From NCBI GenBank assembly GCA_035772405.1, contig JAYKKM010000009.1:1838001-1902000 (forward strand): a stretch of 64,000 nt of DNA, read 5' to 3'. The position numbers were made by a program, and so were the translations under genes. Below are positions 35,357-45,477 of the stretch, piece by piece. The notes under the pieces were generated by a model. The model searched no databases. It was not told where the DNA came from and worked only from the letters and a program-made list of their open reading frames with translations. Every line of letters starts with the position of its first letter. Position 1 is the first letter of the stretch. The stretch is from Chrysogorgia sp. JL179-B06. Taxonomy: Eukaryota > Cnidaria > Anthozoa > Scleralcyonacea > Chrysogorgiidae.

Positions 35357-36404
35357 CATAAATTTAGCACATTTATTATTTGATTTATTAGTGGCTTTAT
35401 AATGGCAAACTCGGGAGTCCAGTGGGCCAGCTCGCTTCATGTAATATCAAGACAGATTACTGTCTCGGTTAGTGAACCGACTTACATCCATGTAGTCAAG
35501 GCCAAACATCAGTTCAAATGTATGCACTAGAAATGTATGCACTAGAAAACCAAGCGTGTTGTATGTGAAGCACGTTGTCAATATTTTTAAGTGTGTTGTA
35601 ACACGCGAATTTTCAACATGCTAAAAGCGTGTTGAACACTACATTGTGTTCCAAATTTATACGATAATACGCACCATGTTTTCAGAACAAGCACCCCAAA
35701 TTGGCATGTTGATATAGGGGACAAAAGTGAGTTGTAAATTAACACGTTTGGCATCTTGCAAAATTTTAATGCGACATGTTGTGAGCTGCCGTGTCAGCTT
35801 CAGACAAAACACAATGGAGGTTGATGCAAGTAAGCAGTAAACAATATAATCTTTTAATTTCAAATGTTGAAGTTCAATCCTGCCGATGTTAGGGGCCCAT
35901 AAAACGTTTGTAATTTATTTGGCCTTACAACTTTCCTCGATTTAGGGGATCTCTCTTGTTGAATACTTTGGAGACTATTTTGCCCCTTACCAATTAAAAC
36001 AGCATCCTCCAGAAGCAGTGCTGCATTGAGGGTTTCTTTGCCATATTGAATATTGAATACATAGTGGGCTACCAGCCAGTTTCAATAATCCTATTACAGT
36101 TGGACTGGTGACTTTGCATATAAGCACTGTGTCGACATACAGGAAGGCTTGTTCGATTCCCGCTGCAGATTTGGTGGTTATCAAACATGGTTATCAAACA
36201 TGGAGGGTTGAAAATACTGTACTGCAAATTAATGACTCTGTATCAATTACTGGAACAATATTGGGTGTAAGTTTATTAAAATATTTAAAATGGAGCTTTC
36301 ACCAGCTACTCTGTCAGTTGCTAAATGTGGTAACTTATATATATTTTTTATATTAAACTTATTATTATACTTAATATTACTGTATATCTGGAGAGTGAGA
36401 TCTG

Positions 36405-36490
36405 AGACAGTAGGTGGTGTTGTAGTTCAATGGCTGCAGCATCTTCCCAACTCTTAAGTTGCAAGTTTGGTTTTAAACAAGGACATTTCC
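36405..36490 (+). repeat. Possible tRNA-derived SINE head
   Basis: TGTAGTTCAATGGCTGCAGC has the form of an A box and D arm, followed by a degenerate B-box-like AGTTTGGTTTTAAAC. Weak evidence. Confidence 0.3.
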
Positions 36491-36606
36491 TTTTTACTGA
36501 CTTGTTACACTGCACATTTCGCACATGCACATTAATTTTCAAACATGACCCTATTAAAGTAAGGTATAGTAAACTTGAGTGTCAAAAAGATTTATATTTT
36601 AATTAA

Positions 36607-37109
36607 AGGGACACTCCTGCCCAAATACAAATGCAGTTCATATGAAAGATCTTACTGACTTTAGTTTATTTCCAAAGTTTCAGCATTCCTATCAATTTAG
36701 TTGAGAAGATATTGCTAGTTGAAGTTGAAAATTTGTGGATTTTGACGCCATATTGGTTTTGAAAATATGACGTCATTGAGTGATTCTTTATCGTCAGTGG
36801 AGTTGTTTTGATGGCGATCACATAGTGATAGTTATTGTGAATGGTCTTTGGACGAAAATTAGTCGAAATAAACTATTTAGTTCATCATGCAGGAAAGTAG
36901 AGGAGCTTCTTAGGCATAATACGAGATCACGTCACTCAGTGACGTCATATTTGAGAAACAAAATGGCGTCGAAATTGGACAAACTCTCCAACTTCAACTA
37001 GCCACATCTTCTTAACTAAATTGATAGGAATGCTGAAACTTTGGAAATAATCTAAAGTCAGTAAGATCTTTCATATGAACTACATTTGTATTTGGGCCGG
37101 AGTGTCCCT
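36607..37109. mobile_element. Foldback MITE with TTAA target duplication, long arms
   Basis: The 503-bp segment begins AGGGACACTCC and ends GGAGTGTCCCT, flanked by TTAA at 36603-36606 and 37110-37113. The arms match for roughly 190 bases with scattered changes (CAGTTCATATGAAAGATCTT on one side, TAGTTCATATGAAAGATCTT in the reverse complement of the other). Two perfect TGACGTCA sites lie inside (36768 and 36940), one per arm. The TTAA duplication implies a piggyBac- or Kolobok-type transposase acting in trans. Confidence 0.85.
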
Positions 37110-37190
37110 TTAAGACCCAACTGGTACCAGTTGTGAAAAATACAACTCCAAGCTGCCTTGCACCATATCACTCACGCCACAGGATTCTGT

Positions 37191-37265
37191 ACTGTACTGC
37201 AGCTCGGTCAGTAGAGCGTTGGTCGACTAGAAATCCAGAGGTTGCAAGTTAAATTTCTTGCCAAG
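37191..37265 (+). repeat. tRNA-derived SINE head
   Basis: TGCAGCTCGGTCAGTAGAGC resembles a D-arm/A box, GTCGACTAGAAATCCAGAGG an anticodon arm, and GGTTGCAAGTTAAATTTC a degraded B box. The tail CTTGCCAAGGCATTTG is not tRNA. Confidence 0.45.
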
Positions 37266-37384
37266 GCATTTGTTCTTACAATGTATATCTTTCTGACATT
37301 CAAGTTTACTACACTTTATATACATTACTTTTTCTTTCACCTATTTAACTAATGTTCATAAAAACTGTCTCATAAAAATTGAAT

Positions 37385-38058
37385 GATTTTTTGCTTTAAG
37401 GATCACTGCCACTTGAAAGCATTACTGCCACTTGAAAGCATTTGATTTGCCATCTCAATTGTTGTCACGAACCCTATAACGAATGTCTTTCGTCGATGAG
37501 TTGCAAGTGACTCTGGCGTATCCGAATCTGTTGTTAATGCTAGTAGATAGTTTGCAGTGGATTTCAGAATAGCTTCCCATCTCTCCTTTGTTGAGAAATG
37601 TAGTGGTTTCTTGTAGCCTTTACCTAGAGTATTTTTTGAATTCAGTAAGTCAAAAAGTCTATCAATAGTTCTTGCAAAAGTAACTGTACCATCACTGTTT
37701 TCGAACTATGGTGTTTTCATAACTATGTCAAGGAATTCAATTGCATCTGCAACTGAAGAACTTAAGGTCTTGGCTGCTAATCTAACATTCATCTTTTTTC
37801 AAATTTTAGGTGATTTGATGATAGCTTATTTCCCAGCTTCAGTCCCTTCTCTTCTTGTAGTGTGTCCAGCTTTTGAAAATGTTCCCATTGCACCTTTTCA
37901 CCATCGATGTCAATAAAGGATCTAATGTTTGCCGATGCATTCCTGGCAAGCTTTAACATGTGACATAGGTCAAGGATTACAAAAACATCTTCTGTGGTTG
38001 GGTGTTTAAATTTCGTGCCAAATTTACAGTGCAGCTTCAGCTGCCATTTCCAACACAC
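37385..38058 (-). pseudogene. P-element/THAP9-type transposase fragment
   Basis: The minus-strand frame reads FVILDLCHMLKLARNASANI, then IDIDGEKVQWEHFQKLDTLQ and GLKLGNKLSSNHLKFEKR before a stop. Downstream frames continue the family pattern in pieces (LAAKTLSSSVADAIEFLD-like, FENSDGTVTFARTIDRLFD-like, ERWEAILKSTANYLLALTTD-like) with several stops. The motif DPCHMLKLARN followed by KLxxLQ-x-x-GLxLGNKLSxxHIxF is characteristic of P-element transposases, which use a GTP-binding insertion and an RNase-H-like core. This is a dead fragment of that central region; no THAP domain is attached. Confidence 0.65.
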
Positions 38059-38101
38059 TTCAACAACAGTTTGTTTGTGCTAAATATATACATACACGTT
38101 T

Positions 38102-39075
38102 TTTTCAAGCTCATATTCCTGGTGAACTTAAACGAAAATCTGTCGCTGCTGCATTTTGGGAATGTGAAATGTATGAAGACCTTCTGGATATGAATTTAGC
38201 AGACAAGTGGTCATTCACCAAAGATGACATTTGTACAAATTTAGCTGGCTCCAAGCATGCTGCTGAATTTATTGTGAGAAATCGAATATCAACATCATAC
38301 AATCACAAATGCTATCAAGGTTGTCAAAATAAAGCTACTACATTGGATTTTAAAATTGTTATATTCAATTTTGTAAAGCTGCTGACTGTTAATGTAATTG
38401 ATTTTGGGAATGAAGGTTTGGTAAAGGTACAGTACATGAGATGCTTCACAATCGTACAGAACGGCACCATGCAATACAATACATCCACATTGTTTTGTTA
38501 AATTTTGAAGTTTTAATGTGAAATAATTCAACTGATGCTGTTACAAAATTTTGTTCACAATACCAAGTCTACTTTTTAAGAATATAGTAAGTACTTATTA
38601 TAAAGACAATAAAAATGCACAACATGGCTTACATGTATTGCAATTGCCATTGTGTTGTAGGTCAGAGTCTCCAACACAGGCCTTTATTATCACTGTTGTG
38701 TGGTTGTACAACACGTTTATGGAGCTGAAAAATAGTGCTGTGAATAATGAAAAGGTTTGTCAAGTTATGAAGGAAACAGTGTGACAATATGTGTCATTTA
38801 CACTCACTTCCTGCTGCACGAAAATATTTACCTTTACCAGCTCTTTTCGACAAGATGTGGCAGTGTTGAAAAGGTCATTGATATGTTGCATTTGCAAAAT
38901 CAGAAAGATCCTTCTTGCAAAGTCAAATATAATCCTGATAACATATTATCAAAGTCGTTCAACACAATGGCAGCTGAACAGGTTAATATTTGGGCAAGCA
39001 GGCTAAACAGAATGGTATGGTTTGCCATACAGACATCACGTTTTTCTTTCACGAATGGTGAGGAGGGATGCATAT
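38102..39075 (+). pseudogene. Transposase-like fragments, possibly KDZ type
   Basis: After a TTTTTTTCAAG sequence the frame reads HIPGELKRKSVAAAFWECEM, YEDLLDMNLADKWSFTKDDI and LAGSKHAAEFIVRNR, then degenerates. A second block (38757-39077) reads IDMLHLQNQKDPSCKVKYNP, DNILSKSF and MAAEQVNIWASRLNRM. The second block resembles the end of Kyakuja-Dileera-Zisupton-type transposases (DxxHFxNHxD-x-C, a C-x-NPY-like segment, NTEACEQ-x-F-x-W). The expected histidine-rich HxxNH and NTExxEQ are partly lost here. Whether the two blocks belong together is uncertain. Confidence 0.35.
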
Positions 39076-39105
39076 AACCCAGTTATGGTACAAGATTGGC
39101 ATTAA

Positions 39106-39267
39106 AACATTTCTTTAAGTTTAAGTAATCAATAGGCAGATTTTAAAAAAATTCTGTGGATCCAATATTTTTACCTAAGAAAAATCGCGATTTATAGGTT
39201 TTTAAAAAATTGGACCTACAGAATTTCTTAAGTGCGCCTATTGATTACTTAAACTTAAAGAAATGTT
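39106..39267. mobile_element. Foldback MITE with TTAA target duplication
   Basis: AACATTTCTTTAAGTTTAAG on the left equals the reverse complement of CTTAAACTTAAAGAAATGTT on the right. The arms are perfect for at least 34 bases, then less so. TTAA flanks both sides (39102-39105 and 39268-39271). Length 162 bp, no coding capacity. Confidence 0.85.
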
Positions 39268-39392
39268 TTAATGCAAAAAAAATCGGGGCTCACCGAACTC
39301 GTTTTTGAAATAAATTGGATTAGATGTAAATTTGCGGCCATTTTGAAACGTCACTGTTGTCATAGCAACAGATTAAGCACTTTATCTATTAA

Positions 39393-39856
39393 AGTGCCCA
39401 TAACCTCAAAATGTTTTATTGTCTTGTTTGGAAGAACTTTTAAAATGATAAAGTAAACTTTTAAAATCTTTTGAAGATTTTCGTTTCTTTGCTATCAGTT
39501 TGTTTGATACGCAAATGTCTGGAATTCCGTCACACATGCATAATGACTTATTGGAGAAATGTGTATATCTCTTTCATTCTCGAACAAAATCCTTTAAAAT
39601 CAAGAAGTTTGGTGTTGTGGGATAAACGCACACATGTGTTATTCACACTTAGTGTTTTTATTTCATAAACACAAAGATATATAACATTCTCTGATAACTC
39701 ATTATGCATGTGTAACGAAATTCCAGATATTTGCATATCAAACAAACTGATATATCTCACAAAGAAAGGGAAGAAGTAAAAATCTTCAAAAGAAGTTACT
39801 TTATCATTTTAAAAGTTCTTCCAAATAAGACAAAAAAATTTGAGGTTAGGGGCACT
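39393..39856. mobile_element. Foldback MITE with TTAA target duplication, long arms
   Basis: Begins AGTGCCCATAACCTCAAA and ends TTTGAGGTTAGGGGCACT, flanked by TTAA (39389-39392 and 39857-39860). The two halves are reverse complements for about 200 bases with small indels (GGAAGAACTTTTAAAATGAT occurs on both sides). 464 bp, non-coding. From 39860 to 40530 I see nothing else. Confidence 0.85.
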
Positions 39857-40536
39857 TTAACAGTATTTGATGTCCCGAACGTTGTTGTATGTATAACTTT
39901 ATTTTCATTCTTTTTCAAAATATCCATGCACATTTTGAGATTCGAATTTGCATTTTCCAACAGGAAGCGTGATTCAAAGTATTGCGTTTCTGTATATTTA
40001 TCACAGTACGAGCTATAAGTTCATGTCCAACACAAGAATATTGTTTGAATGTATTTTAAGACGTGATATATAAACATTGTGACCTGTATAATGTATTTAC
40101 GGCAGAAGAATTATGCCTCAGGTTTGCGAATCTGTTATCTTGATGATTAATTTCTCCGCAGCCAACTGTCATCTTTCTATAACCCCGATCTGCCCATGAA
40201 ACCCGCCAAGAACGCAAAGGCTTGTTTGTTATCGTGCCGAAGTAACACAAAGTTGCATGCCAGTTGAACTTCGGCTAGAAATTGTAAGCTGTCGTTCCAG
40301 CTTCTGGTCATTGATTCAGATACAGAAAAACGTAGGGAGCCATCAAGTCTTAAATTCTTTTTTTTAAATTGCATGTTTTTAGTTTAGTTTTGGTAGTAGA
40401 TCTTTTTACATTTAATTAAAACACAAAACTAAATGTGTGCGATGTAGCACTGCAGTAATGAGAAAATTCATGATTTGATAGAGAATTATCTTATGAAATT
40501 TTCCCATTATTTGATTGAGGAGGATGTTGTGAATTT

Positions 40537-40731
40537 AAGAAATAGAAAACATTTTCCGTGTTTACATACAGTTATATAAACACGAGTGGAAGTTTGGGAG
40601 AACGAGAAATGATAGTGGGAACACGAGCCCGTAGGGCGAGTGTTTCCACGCGATTTCGAGTTCTCCCAAACTTCCACGAGTGTTTATATAACGTATGGGA
40701 ACACGGATAAAAATGTTTTCTATTTCTTTTA
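40537..40731. repeat. Long near-perfect palindrome
   Basis: The left arm AAGAAATAGAAAACATTTTC through ATATAAACACGAGTGGAAGT and TTTGGGAGAACGAGAAAT is mirrored on the right by ATTTCGAGTTCTCCCAAACT, TCCACGAGTGTTTATATAAC and AATGTTTTCTATTTCTTT. The centre is GAGCCCGTAGGGCGAG. It should form a hairpin with arms over 80 bases long. Confidence 0.9.
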
Positions 40732-40817
40732 TAAAATAACCCGTAGAAAGCAAATAAAATGTACAAATATCTTTTTTATCAACACGTAAATTCTCCTTAC
40801 TGCGTATGAAGGCGCCG

Positions 40818-40955
40818 TGATGTCTAATTGATGGCATATAATGGCTAATTGATGGCGTTGATGGCTAATTGATGGCGTACGATGGCTAATTGATGGCGTA
40901 CGATGGCTAATTGATGGCGTACGATGGCTAATTGATGGCGTATCACGATGGCGTA
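40818..40955. repeat. 21-bp minisatellite
   Basis: GATGGCTAATTGATGGCGTAC is repeated about five times with near identity, flanked by degenerate copies. On the minus strand it stays open and would read as SISHRTP repeats, which I attribute to the 21-base period. Confidence 0.95.
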
Positions 40956-41343
40956 ATCCATCCATGTTATATAGCGTGATATAAACACGGTAACTGACCA
41001 ATCACAGCGTGCGTAAGACACGACTTATTTTATAAAAAGGAGCTGTGAATAGAGTTGTGAATAAAAATACAATCGACCAGTGGCAATGTGCGAGTTCTGT
41101 ATAAATATTATAAAGTGCATATAACCTCAAAATATTTTTATTTGATTAATGGTTCTGCCATACCAAGACTAACAAAACAAGTTATTATTATACTTTTAAA
41201 AGTTAAATATTTCCAGAGACATTTGTGCTTAAACAGGGCAAAAATCGGTAATTTCGAAGTCATGATCGGGAGAAAAAAGTCTGGGCATGAATCAAGTTTG
41301 TGACGTCATAGCGGGAACCCTGACTCAATACAACACTGAAATT

Positions 41344-41701
41344 ATGCCGTCCAGGTGCGTTGTTGCGAACTGCTCTAACACTCCAGATCCACAAAATGGA
41401 ATTTTTCTTCACAAGATCCCATTTACTAATGACTACAGACCAGAGGCAATAAAGAGACGCAAAAAATGGGTGGATTTTGTCAAAGGAAAGCGGGCAAAGT
41501 GGGAGCCACAACAACCACGTCCTGTGTGTGTTCGATACATTTTAGAGCAGAAGATTTCGAGAGGAGGTTTCCTGGGAAACAACTTTCCATGTCTTAAGGC
41601 TTAAAACGGATGAGATTTGAACAGTACCATCTCCTTCGATGAATTGGGAAGAAGTGAATGAACCTTCTGAAAGAGCTCTAAGGAGCATATATGATGCAAG
41701 G
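41344..41701 (+). pseudogene. THAP-domain protein, first exon, frameshifted
   Basis: From ATG 41344 the frame reads MPSRCVVANCSNTPDPQNG, then LHKIPF, KRRKKWVDFVKGKRAKWEP. The C2CH zinc ligands of a THAP DNA-binding domain are MPxxCxxxxC and a later C-x2-H. The C-x2-H (CSIHF, then EDFERRF) is present only in the +1 frame after about 41525, so a single-base frame change separates the two halves. In that frame the protein runs on through LKTDEI, SMNWEEVNEPSERALRSIYD and reaches a CAAG|GTATGA donor at 41701. THAP domains bind DNA and occur in transcription regulators and P-element transposases. A perfect TGACGTCA lies 36 bases upstream of the ATG. From 41702 to 42888 I see no supported gene. Confidence 0.65.
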
Positions 41702-42888
41702 TATGAAATCAGCAAAGTTTAAAATCGACATACCACATTATGTATTTCAGTCTATTTCATTCGCAAATCGCATTCACTCCGTATCTTTTTCAAGGTTGCA
41801 AAAGACATTGTATATTTGATGTAGATTTTGCTATTGAAATTTTCATGATATCCGGTCGGGATACTGAACTTATGACATCTAATATCCCATGGATATTGGG
41901 ATACCACAAATTTCAAGCCCTGAATGTCATATCTCATATCGAATTTACTATTACCCGGTAGATAAAGTCAAAATTGGATATAGTCCCTGTATCTCCGACT
42001 TTGAGAAGGAAATTCAGCAAAGTATTTTCACTGGTTTTTGACACACTGTCACGGGCATCTCGGATTAGTTGGCACAAATGAACTGGTCATTTGTTCCCAC
42101 GAGTTCTTAAGCTGTTAAATTCGCCATCAGAAACAAACCCTTAAATTAAACAAATGAATAATAGCTAGTGTTGATAATTAAGGGAACATGACTATTGACT
42201 GTCAGTAATTATATAACAATAATAATAAAAGGTTTAATGAAATACCATCGCACCAAAAGGTGAATTACAGTATCTTTACAAAACTAAACATATATTTACA
42301 TTATCCTTAATCCTAAAAAATTATACCGTACATTAAAAGCATTAATGTACTGTAAACTGAGAAAGTGATATCTATGGGGAGCAAGACAGTATGTTAATTG
42401 TTGTACAGTGAGGGCATGATAGGTGCCCTGTTTACAATAACCAAAAGTAGCTCAGGCCGAGTAAATGTTTGCAATGACCATGTCAATCTGGTCCAATGTT
42501 TCTATTGGTTTTGCTATTGTAAACATGTTACAGTAACTCAGGCTCAACGTATTATACATGTAGCACAAACCCTACCTACACCAGGGCCACTTTTAAAGCG
42601 GGCAAGGTAAACTTGTTTACATTGTCATGTGTAGAACATGAAGCATAAAGCAGAAAGATAAAAATGTTTTAAACAGTGGTAACAAATGTTGCATATTGTG
42701 TGTTTACACAATCTTTACGACTGTACGATTTTTAAACAATTGGTATATCAATTTATGCTAGAAAGTGGGCGTGTCATAAATGTTCGAAATGCTAACAAAC
42801 CTTTGAAGCTTAAAAAAACTTTGGGGGTTCCGACCTTTGGTCTTAGCCCTACTGTGTACATGCCCACTGGAGATTTGAATGTGTTACA

Positions 42889-42960
42889 GGCACTGGCCGG
42901 GAATTGAACCCGGATCTACTGCTTTGAAAGCGTCAATGCTAGCCATTACACCACCAATGC
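42889..42960 (-). tRNA. tRNA-like gene, UCA anticodon loop, probable pseudogene
   Basis: The 72-base minus-strand sequence folds as acceptor GCATTGG/CCAGTGC, D stem GTGT/GCAT, T stem CCGGG/CCCGG with TTCAATT loop, and discriminator C. The anticodon loop is TTTCAAA, which places TCA at 34-36 with U33 and A37. The anticodon stem GACGC/GCAGT has two mismatches. The acceptor end resembles glycine or glutamate tRNAs. The intact A and B boxes suggest transcription is possible, but the broken stem argues for a pseudogene or a tRNA-derived element. Confidence 0.6.
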
Positions 42961-43601
42961 ATAATAGTGTATTGATCTATTGGCAAATTGTGCAGTACAA
43001 CTTCTATCCATAAGACACACAACATTGTAATTAAATGCATGGCATTAACATGTTTATGATAAACTAATACATTAAAATCATCATTATAGAATTGGCCTCA
43101 TCTAACACATGACTTGACGCTTACACGTCATATTGCTTCACCAAAGGGCCCCACCCAACAATACAACAAAAAAATACTTACCAATTGTAGTCATTCCAAG
43201 CTGATCCATGCCATTTGTATTTTAAGCTCATTTCCAAGATTCCTCACCATCTGATCCTTGAGTCAATGATAAGGTATGTATTGTACAGGAAAACAGTATG
43301 GTTTCTTGCTCCTTTGATCTTCTGATATCAGCATAACAAAGACATGTGTTGCTGCTGGTTGTCCTTTCTTAATGAATAAATTTCTCAAGTAATCGAACCA
43401 CTTGGGTTTCATTGCTCGAAGTTATTTTAATACTTGTTGAACACAGGGGTCTGTAGGCTGAAGGTTTGGCATGATGTCTGAAACATAAGAATGAAGAGAT
43501 TGACTCTGCTGTAGAAGCTGATTAAACTATATTCTCTCCCAGGACATCTCCATTAAAACCTTTTGATGTATTTGGTGGCATATTTAGTTTCATACTGTTT
43601 G

Positions 43602-44420
43602 TTAGCCTTTATCAATTCCCTGAGCCAAGAATTCCCTGTCACTTTCCAACTCCACAGCAATAAACTCTATATTTGCTAATAATACTTCCTGGTCTGGCTG
43701 GTCGAGAAGCTCCAGGTAATTGTTTCTTCTAGTATCATATTCAGCTCTCAAAATCTGCAACTTGCCATCTCCGAAATCCACATCCATTCCAAACACCTGA
43801 AAAAGACTCCTGCAAGGCACCTTTGATGTCACAACCATCGCCTTTAATCCAAAATCTCCCATCAGGATTTGCTTCTTTGAATTTTCAAGTGCACTTACCG
43901 TTAACAAAAGAATTTAACAGAATGTGATATATATTAAATTACATGTATATAATGTTCTTTGCCAGACAAAAAGCTAGGACTTCACTGAAAACTTAAACAC
44001 AAAGAAGTCTTGTTTTATTTACCACATGTTCTTTTGCAAAGCATTAGGTTTTTTCTCACCTGTACTACTGGTTCTACGCTGAATTCTGTAGATGCTGTCC
44101 GTTGTTCCGTGAGTCTTGTACTTATGGTTGCAACATTTACTTTGGCCTGACAAAATAGACAGGAATTTCAATAAAGCACAAAGTAATTATGTTTTGCTTG
44201 GGTATATACATGTCAATAACTTGACCTTGTTAAAAATAATTTAAAATATGTTATGCACAGTGTATACATAAAATGAACTAGTACATAATACATACAGTAA
44301 AGGCGAGCCTTGCAGTTGCTTAGGAATACCACTCCACATTGGACCTCTAAATAATCGATTAAATCGTGTAGCGAACTCTGTGCACATCGTTTCGTGCCAC
44401 TGTGCGAAATCGGCAGGCAT
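43602..44420 (-). pseudogene. Uncharacterised multi-exon gene copy (MPADFAQWHE family)
   Basis: A first exon begins at ATG 44420 (MPADFAQWHETMCTEFATRF, then RGPMWSGIPKQLQG) and ends before GTATGT at 44295. A second exon (about 44150-44060) follows TTTTGTCAG, reads AKVNVATISTRLTEQRTAST and FSVEPVVQ and ends at a GTGAGA donor. The 43602-43907 block reads MLTVSALENSKKQIL, GDFGLKAMVVTSKVPCRSLF, VDFGDGKLQILRAEYDTRRN and NYLELLDQPDQEVLLANIEF. The phase of exon 1 does not match exon 2, and I find no clean acceptor for the third block, so this copy is probably degenerate. I recall similar proteins from corals but no function. From 42961 to 43600 I see nothing else. Confidence 0.4.
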
Positions 44421-44628
44421 TTTAATCTAAAAAGTTAATATAAAAAGCATAATGAAGCTAGTTTGTACTTGTAAGCAAAGCCAATTTATTTAACAATACG
44501 TGGTTGGAGTATATTCTGTGTCTTATACACAAAGTACAAACCATATATGTCAATGCTATATTCAACCTGATTCAAGCAAGTGATATTTCAGGGTCACACA
44601 CCTGTCTTACATTTGTACCAAGGATGGC

Positions 44629-44712
44629 AAATCTTCTTTTAATAAATCTTCTTTTATCTTCTTTTAATAATAAAAGAAGATTTTAATTTTGAATAAAATT
44701 CTTCTTTTATTT
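44629..44712. repeat. hAT subterminal TCTTCTTTTA repeats
   Basis: TCTTCTTTTA occurs at least four times in direct orientation and once inverted (TAAAAGAAGA). The matching cluster at the other end is 47950-47985 in the same direct orientation. Clustered subterminal motifs are known transposase-binding sites in hAT elements. From 44713 to 45400 the sequence is AT-rich with no supported gene. Confidence 0.7.
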
Positions 44713-45477
44713 TCTTTTATTTATTTATTTTGTGAAAATAATTTTCCCAGCCTATAATTCATTTTATTTTGCGCATGCTTTGCTTCTAAACCTGGTGCCT
44801 AGTTGTTTCATGACAAAATATTTGTTAATCTGGAGGCCATTGAGGGGGTCTGGGGACGAACCATTTTGTTGCCAAAGATGACGGATTCTTGCGGATTTGC
44901 ATATGGAAATTTGAATTGCACTTGAGAGTTGAGGTAAAAATTTACATATTTTGTAAAATTTACATAGTTGTTGAAGCATTAAATGATAAAATAGTATTTA
45001 ATATTTATAAGGATCAGTCAGTTTGTCACTTTGTTGGGCTCTACATTTATTAATCTCCAAACAGTAATAATTAGTTATTTACTATTTTACTTATTTTACT
45101 TATTTAGTAAAGACTAAAGGAAATAATATTAGTTACAGATGGTTGAAATATTTGAATTTCGAATAGTTGCTTGACCGGTTGAGCTAGTTGATCATGGTTT
45201 AGCAAATTTGGCCGAATTTTAAATTTCAAGATGTTGCAAAAAATAAATGTGTATCAATAACTTGTAAAAAATACAAGCCATCAAGAGATATGCTTTAAAC
45301 CAGATTATACTTTATAGCACTTTATATTTTATTACAATGGCTTGCCTGATATTTCAAAGTTTCGAAACTAGAAATATACTTGACAAATAATTGATTTAAT
45401 AATTGGTTAATAATATGCATACATTTGAAATCTTCAGGAGACTCCATCATGACTTTGTGACCAAGAATTCAAATAAA

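Noticed and set aside
40818..40955. CRISPR-like array
   Set aside because: The units are contiguous 21-bp repeats without unique spacers, in a eukaryotic context.
40729..41001. Minus-strand ORF with SISHRTP repeats
   Set aside because: Explained by the 21-bp minisatellite period.
42889..42960. Selenocysteine tRNA because of the UCA loop
   Set aside because: The length is 72 bases with ordinary 7-bp acceptor and short variable arm; selenocysteine tRNAs are about 90 bases.
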